DNA of 64,000 nt from assembly GCA_013335535.1 (NCBI GenBank), contig JAAXVL010000009.1:80566-144565 (forward strand). Reading direction: 5' to 3'. Below the pieces are notes generated by a model, which searched no databases, was not told the DNA's origin, and saw nothing but the letters and a program-made list of their open reading frames with translations. Shown here piece after piece: positions 32,242 through 40,345 of the stretch. Made by a program: the position numbers and the translations under genes. How positions within the stretch are numbered: position 1 is the first letter of the stretch; every line of letters begins with the position of its first letter. This DNA comes from Azonexaceae bacterium. Its GTDB lineage: Bacteria > Pseudomonadota > Gammaproteobacteria > Burkholderiales > Rhodocyclaceae.

Positions 32242-35237
32242 GCCTTTCCAAGTCCATGCTGGGGCTGTCACCACGCCATTTCCGGCTGGCCCTTGCCCTG
32301 ACGGTCGGCCTCTTCGTCTCGGTGCTGACCTGGCTGTTCTACCTGGCCGAACGGGTCTCGCCGGAAGCGCATTTCGCCTACACGCAGAAGCTGCGCGATC
32401 TCGGCGAACTCGATGCACGGGTTGATGGCCAAATCCTGGCGAACCGCCTGGAGCAGGTGCGGAACTACGACGCAATAACCCAGTACATGCATCGGGTCGA
32501 ACTGCTCACCAAGGAGGTGAGCGAGGCCCCGGCATTCCTCTCGAGCGAGGATCGCTCGGCCGTTGCCGCCGCCGCCGGCGATCTGGCTGCGGCGATTACT
32601 CGCAAGTCTGGGATGGTCGACCAATTCAAGCGCGACAACGCCATCCTGCGCAATTCGATGTCGTTCTTCCCGATCGCGACTTCGGCTGTTCTCGACACCC
32701 AGCTTCTCTCCTCGCTGCCCGGCAGCCTGCGCGATCCGCTCGGAAAATATACGCGCGAGATACTGGCTTTTGCCCATGCCCCGACCCTGGAAGGGGGCGA
32801 GCGTGTCGCCACTGCGCGCGAAGAACTGGCCGGCGCCGCCGTGGGTGCGCCACAGAAGCACATCATCGACAACGTCATTCGTCATGGCGACAGCATCGGC
32901 AAGCGGCTTGGCGCGCTGGATATTCTGATGGCCGAAATCGGCGATTTGCGCAGTGGTGTGCTGCTTGAAAATGTCACCCGAGGTTATGCCGACGGGCATG
33001 CCCGGGCCCACCAGGCGGCTACCCGCTATCGCATGGCGCTGTACGCCATGGCGATATTCCTCACCGCCTTCCTGGCCTTTCTGTTTTTCCGGCTCGACCA
33101 GGCGCGCGCCTCGCTGGCCAAAGCCAATCGCGAACTGGGTGATCGTTACGCCGCACAGCTTGCCGTCGAAAAGCAGCTGACCCTGCACGCAACGGCGTTC
33201 CGCAGCGCCCACGACGGCATCACGCTGACCGACGCTTCCGGCAACATCCTCGATGTGAACCCGGCCTTCTCGCGCATTACCGGCTGGGAGCGCAGCGAAG
33301 TCATCGGGCGGAATCCCCGTGTCCTGAAGTCCGGGCGCCACGACCGCGAGTTCTACGAGGCGATGTGGAAGAGCATCAACGAAACCGATAGCTGGCGTGG
33401 CGAAATCTGGAATCGCAACAAATACGGCGAGATCTACCCGGAGCTCCTGTCGATTTCGGCCGTGCGCGAAAGCGACGGAAGGCTTACCAACTACGTTGCC
33501 GTGTTCTCCGATATCGGCCGTCTCAAGGCGCAGGAATCGCAACTGACGCAGATGGCCTATTACGATCCGTTGACCGAGTTGCCGAACCGCACCCTGCTCG
33601 CCGACCGCCTCGTCCAGGGCATTGCCCAGACGCGCCGGACAACGTCGCTGATGGCCATTTGCTATCTCGATCTTGACGGTTTCAAGCCGATCAACGACAC
33701 CTGGGGGCATGGTGCGGGCGACATGGTGCTCATCGAAATCGCCAACCGAATGCGCCAGATCATGCGCGGTGGCGATACCGTTGCGCGGCTTGGCGGTGAC
33801 GAGTTCGTTCTGCTCCTGCTTGGCTTTGCCAGCGAGGCCGAATGTCAGGAGGCGATTCGCCGCCTGCAAGCCCAGATCGCGCTGCCGCTGACCGTTCTGC
33901 CCGAAGCGGTAAGCATCTCGGCCAGCGTCGGGGTCACGCTCTTTCCGCATGACGACCAGGACCCGGACACCCTGCTGCGCCATGCCGACCAGGCCATGTA
34001 CCGCGCCAAGCAGGCCGGCAAGAACTGCTATCAGATTTTCGACGCCGAGCAGGATCGCCATACCCGCAGCCGTCGCGATCATGTGAATCGCATCCGGCAG
34101 GCGCTCGACGACCACGAGTTCGTCCTCTTCTACCAGCCCAAGGTCAACATGCGCCAGGGCAAGGTAACCGGCGCCGAGGCGTTGATCCGCTGGAACCACC
34201 CCGAGCGCGGCATCCTGGCGCCGAGCGAATTCCTGCCGCTGATCAACGACGACGTAATGGTCAAGCTCATCGGCGACTGGGTCATCGAAGCCGTTCTCGC
34301 CCAGATGGAGGTGTGGCGCCAGGAAGGGCTGGCGCTGACGGTCAGCGTCAATGTCGCCAGCAAGCAGTTGCAGGCCCCGGAGTTTGTCGAAAAGCTCAAG
34401 GCGGCGCTGTTCCTCCACCCCGATGTGGCCCATCTGCTGGAAATGGAGATCCTCGAAACCGCCGCCCTTGAAGACGTTGCCAAGACCTCGCGCGTCATCG
34501 ATGAATGTCGCGCCCTTGGCGTGCGCTTCTCGCTCGACGACTTCGGTACCGGCTATTCCTCGCTCACCTACCTCAAGCGTCTGCCGGCCGAGATCATCAA
34601 GATCGACCAGAGCTTCGTCCGCGAAATTCTCAGCGACTACAACAATCTGGTCATCGTCCAGGGCGTCATCAGCCTGGCCAGTGCCTTCCAGCGCGAGATC
34701 ATTGCCGAAGGTGTCGAAACCATCGAACACGGCCGCCTGCTGCTTCAGCTCAATTGCGATCACGCTCAGGGCTACGGCATCGCCAAGCCGATGCCGGCCG
34801 AAAAGGTCGTCGAGTGGGTGCGGGGATGGCAGCCTGACCCAGTGTGGCGGGAGATCAGCGACCTGTATTGGGATGTTGCCGACTACCCGATGCTGATTGC
34901 CGAAATCCAGTTGCGTAACTGGGTCAGTCAGGTCGCCTACGCCGCCAACGAGGGGCAGCCCGTTCCCTGCTCGCACCTCGACGATGCGAGCAAATGTGAG
35001 TTTGGCCAGTGGTATTTCGGCGATAGCCGGCGCCGTTATGAAATCCACCCGGTCTTCGCCGAAATCGACCGCCCGCATCAGCGCATCCACGAACTCGCAA
35101 GCCAGATCGACAACTGCTGGCGTGATGGCAAGATCGAGGAATCTCGGACCTATATCCCCGATCTGCTCGCCGCGCGCGACGAGACGCTGGCGCTGCTCCT
35201 GCAGTTGCAACGTCTGGTCGGCGTACGTCGGAATTAG
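32238..35237 (+). CDS. PAS-GGDEF-EAL protein with C-terminal CZB zinc-sensor domain
   Basis: 999 residues. Two membrane helices (about 17-37 and 265-285) flank an all-helical periplasmic sensor domain of DAHL type. Then follow PAS (about 317-424; HDGITLTDASGNILDVNPAFSRITGW), GGDEF with intact RLGGDEF (about 516), EAL with intact GAEALIRW (about 645), and a CZB domain (KCEFGQWYFG near 918, then PVFAEIDRPHQRIHELA) with the family Cys and His ligands for zinc. Both cyclase and phosphodiesterase motifs look active, so it may be a bifunctional c-di-GMP enzyme. Translationally coupled to the cytochrome c peroxidase gene. Confidence 0.92.
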   Translation: MSLSKSMLGLSPRHFRLALALTVGLFVSVLTWLFYLAERVSPEAHFAYTQKLRDLGELDARVDGQILANRLEQVRNYDAITQYMHRVELLTKEVSEAPAFLSSEDRSAVAAAAGDLAAAITRKSGMVDQFKRDNAILRNSMSFFPIATSAVLDTQLLSSLPGSLRDPLGKYTREILAFAHAPTLEGGERVATAREELAGAAVGAPQKHIIDNVIRHGDSIGKRLGALDILMAEIGDLRSGVLLENVTRGYADGHARAHQAATRYRMALYAMAIFLTAFLAFLFFRLDQARASLAKANRELGDRYAAQLAVEKQLTLHATAFRSAHDGITLTDASGNILDVNPAFSRITGWERSEVIGRNPRVLKSGRHDREFYEAMWKSINETDSWRGEIWNRNKYGEIYPELLSISAVRESDGRLTNYVAVFSDIGRLKAQESQLTQMAYYDPLTELPNRTLLADRLVQGIAQTRRTTSLMAICYLDLDGFKPINDTWGHGAGDMVLIEIANRMRQIMRGGDTVARLGGDEFVLLLLGFASEAECQEAIRRLQAQIALPLTVLPEAVSISASVGVTLFPHDDQDPDTLLRHADQAMYRAKQAGKNCYQIFDAEQDRHTRSRRDHVNRIRQALDDHEFVLFYQPKVNMRQGKVTGAEALIRWNHPERGILAPSEFLPLINDDVMVKLIGDWVIEAVLAQMEVWRQEGLALTVSVNVASKQLQAPEFVEKLKAALFLHPDVAHLLEMEILETAALEDVAKTSRVIDECRALGVRFSLDDFGTGYSSLTYLKRLPAEIIKIDQSFVREILSDYNNLVIVQGVISLASAFQREIIAEGVETIEHGRLLLQLNCDHAQGYGIAKPMPAEKVVEWVRGWQPDPVWREISDLYWDVADYPMLIAEIQLRNWVSQVAYAANEGQPVPCSHLDDASKCEFGQWYFGDSRRRYEIHPVFAEIDRPHQRIHELASQIDNCWRDGKIEESRTYIPDLLAARDETLALLLQLQRLVGVRRN

Positions 35238-35300
35238 GCCGAACCTGTGTGCGGTCTACGGAAAGCATTGAACCCGGGCGGCAGAATTAATTGATGTGTC

Positions 35301-35340
35301 GGTAACCCCACCTGCCGCCGCTTGTCTGGGGAGGGTTACC
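35301..35340. terminator. Hairpin between convergent genes
   Basis: GGTAACCC (35301-35308) pairs with GGGTTACC (35333-35340), in the 132-bp gap between the GGDEF-EAL gene (plus) and the last gene of the effector island (minus). The loop is 24 nt and there is no T-run, so function as a terminator is only plausible. Confidence 0.35.
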
Positions 35341-35369
35341 CGGAGTTGCGGGTAAGAGACAGTTTTTTC

Positions 35370-36725
35370 TCAAACGGCAGAAAGCGCGGCAAACGTCTTC
35401 TGCAATTCGATCAGTTTTTGCCCCTGCTCCAGCCGCGTGTCCTGCATCCATTGCGGTACGGCGAGCGCTTGTGCTACCGTCTCCCAACGTGCCGTTTCCG
35501 CAGCATCGCCACGGCCGAGCGCGGCTTCCCATAACGTGGCAACGGCCCAGAAGCGTTTTTTCGGGTCGGCATCCTTGTCTTCGGCTGCCACCAGGGCCAG
35601 TTGGCCCACTTCGCTGCGTACGCGGCGGGCTAGTACCGAGTCGGCAATGGCGTCGTCCTTGTTGCCGGACTTGAGCCATTCGACCGAGCGCAGGTCGAGC
35701 AGGAAGGCGTAGTTGATGCCGTTGTACCAGTCTCGGCGGAGCGAAAAGCCCCGTTCGTAGCCGTCTACCGCGGCATTCAGGTCGGTCGGGTGGGCCTTGA
35801 GTTCCCATAGACGTTTGTGGATCGCACCCCATAGCCCGAGGGTTTCCGGGTCGTTGGTCGACGCCGGGTTTAGTGATTTTTCCATGATGCCGCGTGCTTC
35901 AAGCAGGGCGCTTTCGGGATCGGGCTGCTTTGACTTGTAGGTGGCGACAACCAGTTGCTGGGTGACGAAGGGGTCGTTCGGGCGCAACTCGCTGACCTTG
36001 TGCAGCAGGGTGCGAGCGCCGGCAAAATCGCTGGCTTCGCCAGCCGGCGGATTGATTTTGGCCAGCGCCTCGTCAAGCATGGCCTTGGGTGTGGCCAGTG
36101 GTTCGGGGACGGTAGCGCCAGATGGTTCATCGGATATTCCGGTGGGGCTGGCGACAGCGACGGTAAACAGCCCGCCCCGCGCCTGTGGCGGCACGGCGAA
36201 TGCCGGGGCAGGCGCCGCCGCAGCTGCAGGAGACCATTGCGGCGGGGTGAGCTGGGGCAGGAAGGTGTACACCGGGCTGTCGGCACGATTGGAGGCGAGG
36301 ATTTCCTCGATGGCCGTCTTCAGCTCCGCCTTGAAACGGGCTGCCTCGCGGGCGCCGATGTCCTCGCCGAGATGCTTGTAGCGGCGGATAGCGATGTGGC
36401 CAACGTCGAACGGGTTCTTGAAGCCTTCCTCGGCAACGACGATGGTGGTCTGCGGGCGCAGGGCGTAGCGCACGCCGAGTTCGTAGGCAGCATTGACGTT
36501 GTAGGTCGATAGATCGGCCACGACGACGTCGGCCTGCAGCAGCATTTCATACATCGGCACGTCGATCACCGTCGAATGCTGGATCTCGTCGGCCCGTATG
36601 CATTGCAGGCCGGCCGCCTCGACACCTTCCTTGATGATGGCGTAGGAGGCGTCGAGGTCGAGGACGCGGCCGTCGGTGTAGTCGGTCTTCTTGCCGAAGC
36701 CCTGGATGACGAAGCAGGTTTTCAT
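35370..36725 (-). CDS. TIR-like / TPR 'TRAFs-binding' (DUF4071) protein
   Basis: 451 residues. The N-terminal 150 residues form a Rossmann-like TIR/nucleoside-deoxyribosyltransferase fold: KTCFVIQGFGKKTD, QCIRADEIQHSTVID, ADVVVADLSTYNVNAAYELGVRYAL, with a candidate catalytic Glu82. A Pro/Ala-rich linker (170-220) leads to a C-terminal helical repeat region (DFAGARTLLHKVSELRPNDPFVTQQLVVATYK ... ALGRGDAAETARWETVAQAL) of the MAP3K 'TRAFs-binding' type found in ASK1. Last gene of the island; overlaps the patatin gene by ATGA. An NAD- or nucleotide-cleaving or signal-binding role is inferred. Confidence 0.8.
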   Translation of the reverse strand: MKTCFVIQGFGKKTDYTDGRVLDLDASYAIIKEGVEAAGLQCIRADEIQHSTVIDVPMYEMLLQADVVVADLSTYNVNAAYELGVRYALRPQTTIVVAEEGFKNPFDVGHIAIRRYKHLGEDIGAREAARFKAELKTAIEEILASNRADSPVYTFLPQLTPPQWSPAAAAAPAPAFAVPPQARGGLFTVAVASPTGISDEPSGATVPEPLATPKAMLDEALAKINPPAGEASDFAGARTLLHKVSELRPNDPFVTQQLVVATYKSKQPDPESALLEARGIMEKSLNPASTNDPETLGLWGAIHKRLWELKAHPTDLNAAVDGYERGFSLRRDWYNGINYAFLLDLRSVEWLKSGNKDDAIADSVLARRVRSEVGQLALVAAEDKDADPKKRFWAVATLWEAALGRGDAAETARWETVAQALAVPQWMQDTRLEQGQKLIELQKTFAALSAV

Positions 36726-37900
36726 GCGAAGCCCCGCAGGTGGTCGAGACTGACGTGCTTGGCCGCGTAGGTGGTGCCGACGCGCTGGATTTGCGGCATG
36801 TGTTTGACCGAATCAATGACCTGGACCTGCTCGGCCTTGATGTCGGCGAGGCCCAGTGTGTTGAGGCCGGCTTGCGAGACATCCGGGTCGTAGCGGACGT
36901 AGGCGAACTGCTTGGGCACGGTCGAGGTGACCGGGACTGCCTCGGTCGGCAGCATGTCATTGATCTCGCGGTCGATGGACGGCCCGAAACGGCAGTCGCC
37001 AAGGACGCGGCAGGCCATGTCCCAGCCGGCCGAGGCGGCGTTCATCAGGGCGCCGGGCAGGTTCTTGGCGTTGTCGAGCAGCCACAGGTCGTCGGCATCG
37101 ACATCCGGTCGCGCCTTGGCCGTGCTGCCGGTGCCGATGGAAACGATGAGCAGTTTGTCGCTGCCGGTCGGCCAGCTGATTTTGTAGGGGGCGGCGGTGA
37201 CCATCTGGAAGGCGAGGAAGGCCGGATTGTTGTAGGTCGTGATGCCGCCGTCGACGAAGATGAATTGGTACTGTTTGGCCTTTTCCTCGCCGAAGGTGAC
37301 GACTTCGGGCGGGAAGAAGGTGGGGGCGGCCGTGCTGGCGCGGACCAGTTGCCAGAGCGGCAGCTTGAGGTTGCAGTCGTCGCGGGCGGTGCTGTTGTAT
37401 TTGGCCAGCGGATTGTTGCTGACCGGCCATGGCGAATCGGTGGTGACGTTGCGCATGACCATCATGAGCAGCGTACGCAGATTGGCATCGCCGAGCGTGG
37501 CATTCGGCTCGGCAGCCGTGGCGACGTGGCTGAGTGCCTTGTCCAGTTCGGTACGCAGCTTCCTGGCCAGCGGCTCGTCGTTGTAGCTGTAGCGCAGGCG
37601 CTTGAGCAGCGAGGCTTTGTCGAACATCTGCTGGCCGCTGTCGACATAGAACTTGCGAATCTGCTCGGTGCTCATCCCGGTCGCAATGCAGCTGGCGATG
37701 ATCGCCCCGGTGCTCGTGCCGCAGACGAAATCGAAATAGTCGGCGAGGACGAGGCCGGGTTTGTTGAAGCGGGTGCGCAGGTCGGCTTCAAGCTTGGCGA
37801 GGATTTCGACGCTCATGAGGCCGAGGATGCCGCCACCGTCGCAGGCGAGGATCTTTTTCGGGCCGGCGGATTGCATGCGGGTGAGAACTTGTTGATTCAC
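36722..37900 (-). CDS. Patatin-like phospholipase
   Basis: 392 residues. Complete catalytic set: oxyanion loop DGGGILGL (21-28), nucleophile elbow GTSTG with Ser63, and catalytic Asp217 in FVDGGITTYNNP. It is soluble with no signal peptide, as in phospholipase effectors that attack the cell's own membrane in anti-phage systems (for example CapV of CBASS). C-terminal text (FAYVRYDPDVSQAGLNTLGLADIKAEQVQVID) is also found in such effectors. No CD-NTase gene is nearby. Coupled to the downstream TIR-like gene and 21 bp after the membrane gene. Confidence 0.9.
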   Translation of the reverse strand: MNQQVLTRMQSAGPKKILACDGGGILGLMSVEILAKLEADLRTRFNKPGLVLADYFDFVCGTSTGAIIASCIATGMSTEQIRKFYVDSGQQMFDKASLLKRLRYSYNDEPLARKLRTELDKALSHVATAAEPNATLGDANLRTLLMMVMRNVTTDSPWPVSNNPLAKYNSTARDDCNLKLPLWQLVRASTAAPTFFPPEVVTFGEEKAKQYQFIFVDGGITTYNNPAFLAFQMVTAAPYKISWPTGSDKLLIVSIGTGSTAKARPDVDADDLWLLDNAKNLPGALMNAASAGWDMACRVLGDCRFGPSIDREINDMLPTEAVPVTSTVPKQFAYVRYDPDVSQAGLNTLGLADIKAEQVQVIDSVKHMPQIQRVGTTYAAKHVSLDHLRGFA

Positions 37901-37921
37901 GGAATTCTCCTTGGGGCGGGG

Positions 37922-39481
37922 CTAACGGGCGGTTTCGGGCATGGGGGCGGGAAACAGGGCGCCGAGAACGTCGCCTGGCTTGAGGCTGTCGCCCTGGTCG
38001 ATCCAGATGAAGCGGCCGGCCGGGGCGTTGACGACTGCCGCCTGGGCGGCGGCGAGTTCGGTTTGGCTGTTGGTCAGGATAACGACGCGGGCGAGGTTTT
38101 GCGCCTTGGACAGGACGCCGAGTTCATGGATGCAGCCGGCGTTCTTTGCCTTGAAGTTGCGCAGGTCCATGAGCACCACATCGCTGATGCCGACCAGCCG
38201 GTCGAGCGCCTGTTGCCAGGTGTTGTCGTGGCAATAGCATTCGTTGACCCGGTAGCGTCCTTCGACATCGGGCTGGTATTCGAATTGCTGCAGACGCGAT
38301 TCGATGTCGGATTCCTGCGCAATGAAACGCTCGGCCAGGCGGCCGTCGAGGAAGGTGAATACATCGTCGGCGTCGATGGTGCGGTCGGCCAGGTCGGTGC
38401 CGGCAATGAGCACGGTGTTGCCGCTCAGGCGCCAGCGTTCAATGACGCGGTCGAAAATGGCCTGGGCGTTGGCGTCCTGCTGAAAGACTCGGAGGATGAG
38501 CAGGGTGGGCGGGTTGCCGGCACTGGCTGGCGCTGCAAAACGTTGCATCAGCAAGGCGCCGAGCGGTATCCACAGCAGCGGGGCGAAGCAGACCACGGCG
38601 CCCCAGCCCAGATCGCCCATGGCGCCGAGCGCCGGACCGACCAGGGCGATAGTCCACACGGCAGTGAACAGGTAGAAAAGTTCGGAAATGCGCCGTTCCC
38701 GGTAGGCGCCGGCCAGCCAGCGGCCGAGGGCGCGGGCCGGCCACCAGGCGACGAGCCAGGGCAGCACGGCGAACAGCGTGAAGGCCGTGGTGGCGCCCAT
38801 CCAGCTCGCCAGCCAGGCGACGAAGGGGCTTTCGACCTCGATCAATGCGGCCAGCCCATCGAGGCCCAGTTGCGAGGCGCCGCTCAGCACGATGAACAAT
38901 GGCGCCAGCCAGGGGCCGACGGCGCGCGTTGCGCCGCCCAGGCACAGCGCGGTGACAACGATGAGCGGCAGGCCGGTGTCGAACAGCATCCAGCCGACGA
39001 CCTGGGCGAAGCTGATGTTCTCGTTGGTGCGCCAGCTCAGCAGAGCGATGGCGAGGAGCAGCCAGCCGAGCATGGCGCCGACGAAACGCGGTCGCGACCA
39101 GCGGCCGATCACCGCAAACACGGGCAATACTGGCCAGGCATAGGCAGCGCCCAGCGTGGCGACGGTTTTGAGGGTGATCGGGCCGTCGGCGATGATCTGC
39201 GTCATGATCGTTCGCGTCAGCGCGATGACCAGCGTCAGACCGATGAACGAATAGAGCAGCCGGCGGTAGGCCTCGTTGTTGTCATCGAGGGTCGAAAACA
39301 CCGTCGAACGTGCCGGGGGCGGTGGTTTGGCCGCCTCCGTACCGGCGCCGGATGACGCGGCGACGGGCGCCTTCATGAGGCGCTGCATGCTCCGCCGGTA
39401 ACTGCGCGCGACGATCCAGGCGCCGACCAGCGCCAGCAGCGTGGCGATGATCAGCAGCGTGAAGATCTTGCCGGATGCCAT
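37922..39481 (-). CDS. Polytopic membrane protein with C-terminal TIR/SLOG-like domain
   Basis: 519 residues. An N-terminal helix (5-25), a Pro/Ala linker, then about eight membrane helices (70-325), and a cytosolic tail (about 330-519) with alternating strands and helices: PTLLILRVFQQDANAQAIFDR, NTVLIAGTDLADRTIDADDV, ISDVVLMDLRNFKAKNAGCIHELGVL, ARVVILTNSQTEL. The DVVLMDLRNF...N.GC.HEL pattern is reminiscent of TIR-type and related nucleotide-signal domains. I know no named family for the whole protein. It is positioned to sense or signal at the membrane for the island. Confidence 0.7.
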   Translation of the reverse strand: MASGKIFTLLIIATLLALVGAWIVARSYRRSMQRLMKAPVAASSGAGTEAAKPPPPARSTVFSTLDDNNEAYRRLLYSFIGLTLVIALTRTIMTQIIADGPITLKTVATLGAAYAWPVLPVFAVIGRWSRPRFVGAMLGWLLLAIALLSWRTNENISFAQVVGWMLFDTGLPLIVVTALCLGGATRAVGPWLAPLFIVLSGASQLGLDGLAALIEVESPFVAWLASWMGATTAFTLFAVLPWLVAWWPARALGRWLAGAYRERRISELFYLFTAVWTIALVGPALGAMGDLGWGAVVCFAPLLWIPLGALLMQRFAAPASAGNPPTLLILRVFQQDANAQAIFDRVIERWRLSGNTVLIAGTDLADRTIDADDVFTFLDGRLAERFIAQESDIESRLQQFEYQPDVEGRYRVNECYCHDNTWQQALDRLVGISDVVLMDLRNFKAKNAGCIHELGVLSKAQNLARVVILTNSQTELAAAQAAVVNAPAGRFIWIDQGDSLKPGDVLGALFPAPMPETAR

Positions 39482-39484
39482 GGT

Positions 39485-40345
39485 TCAGACCGTAGCGGTG
39501 GCGCACAGGCCGGGCACGTAGACCATCTTGCCGTGGTCGACGATGTAGCTCAGTAGTTGTCGGCGGTTTTCGCCCGTGCCCGGCGCCTTGAGCGAGATGT
39601 GCACCCAGCCGGAATTGGGGCCCTTGGCCGGGTCGTAGCATTCGCAGATGATCTGGTCGAAAGCCTTGAGGTTGTCCTTCGCCCAGTTGGCCAGGGCCAG
39701 CGTGCTCATGCCGACGATTTCGATGTCGCAGGCTTCGCCGCGCGAGTGCTGGCTGGTGCTGAGCCAGCTCGCCGGCTTGTTTTTGAGCGCCCGTTCGAGC
39801 GGGTGGCCGCGGAAAACGCTGTTCGGCGTGAAGCTGCCGAACTTGTCGCGGATCGGCTGCAGCACTTCGCGGGCGAGGTGGATGGCGGCCTGCAATTCCT
39901 TGTCGCTCGGGAAATGGTTGTCGATGCCACGGCGGTCGGCGAGTTCGGAACGGGTCAGCTCATAGACCAGGAAGTTGGGCGCGATGCGGGTGTCGTGACT
40001 GATGTTGGCCAGGGTGAATTGCGAAATTGGCTCATTTTTCCGGTCGACCGTGGAAGTGGCTGAACGACTGGCCGAGCGACTGCGCGAGGGCGTGGCGCCA
40101 AGCGCTACGGGCGGTGTCGGGCTGGTGGCCGGCGGCAATGGCGTGGCGCGCGGTTTGGCCGCTCGTCTTACCGCCTTTTCTTTCGGCGCTGAAGGCGCTG
40201 GTTTGCTCCGGGTTTTGGCGACGGTGTCAGCCGGGGCCGGCGCAACGCTGGCCACGGTCCGGCGCCGGATGGTCGTCTTGGCCGCAGCCTTCGCTGCAAC
40301 CTCTGCCGCCTGGCGCGGTTTGCTCGGGGTTTGGCGCGGGCTCAT
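39485..40345 (-). CDS. M15-type (D-Ala-D-Ala carboxypeptidase-like) peptidase domain protein
   Basis: 286 residues. The first ~110 are a Lys/Arg/Ala/Pro-rich disordered tail without signal peptide. The C-terminal domain carries the M15A zinc site: His200 and Asp207 in STSQHSRGEACDIEIV and His249 in GWVHISL, plus NFLVYELTRSE and TPNSVFRGHPLE. Such domains cleave peptidoglycan cross-peptides, also as phage endolysins. The segment SATSTVDRKNEPISQFTLAN is encoded by a dispersed-repeat copy. Overlaps the CHAT gene by ATGA. Confidence 0.8.
   Translation of the reverse strand: MSPRQTPSKPRQAAEVAAKAAAKTTIRRRTVASVAPAPADTVAKTRSKPAPSAPKEKAVRRAAKPRATPLPPATSPTPPVALGATPSRSRSASRSATSTVDRKNEPISQFTLANISHDTRIAPNFLVYELTRSELADRRGIDNHFPSDKELQAAIHLAREVLQPIRDKFGSFTPNSVFRGHPLERALKNKPASWLSTSQHSRGEACDIEIVGMSTLALANWAKDNLKAFDQIICECYDPAKGPNSGWVHISLKAPGTGENRRQLLSYIVDHGKMVYVPGLCATATV
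40017..40055 (-). repeat. Dispersed 40-bp repeat, copy 8 (in M15 peptidase gene)
   Basis: Minus strand: TTCCACGGTCGACCGGAAAA then ATGAGCCAATTTCGCAATT. Encodes STVDRKNEPISQF at the end of the disordered tail. Confidence 0.9.

Noticed and set aside
35370..37900. Patatin plus neighbour as a CBASS system.
   Set aside because: No CD-NTase, and no Cap2/Cap3 or HORMA/TRIP13 genes within the window; the neighbours are TIR-like/TPR and protease genes instead.
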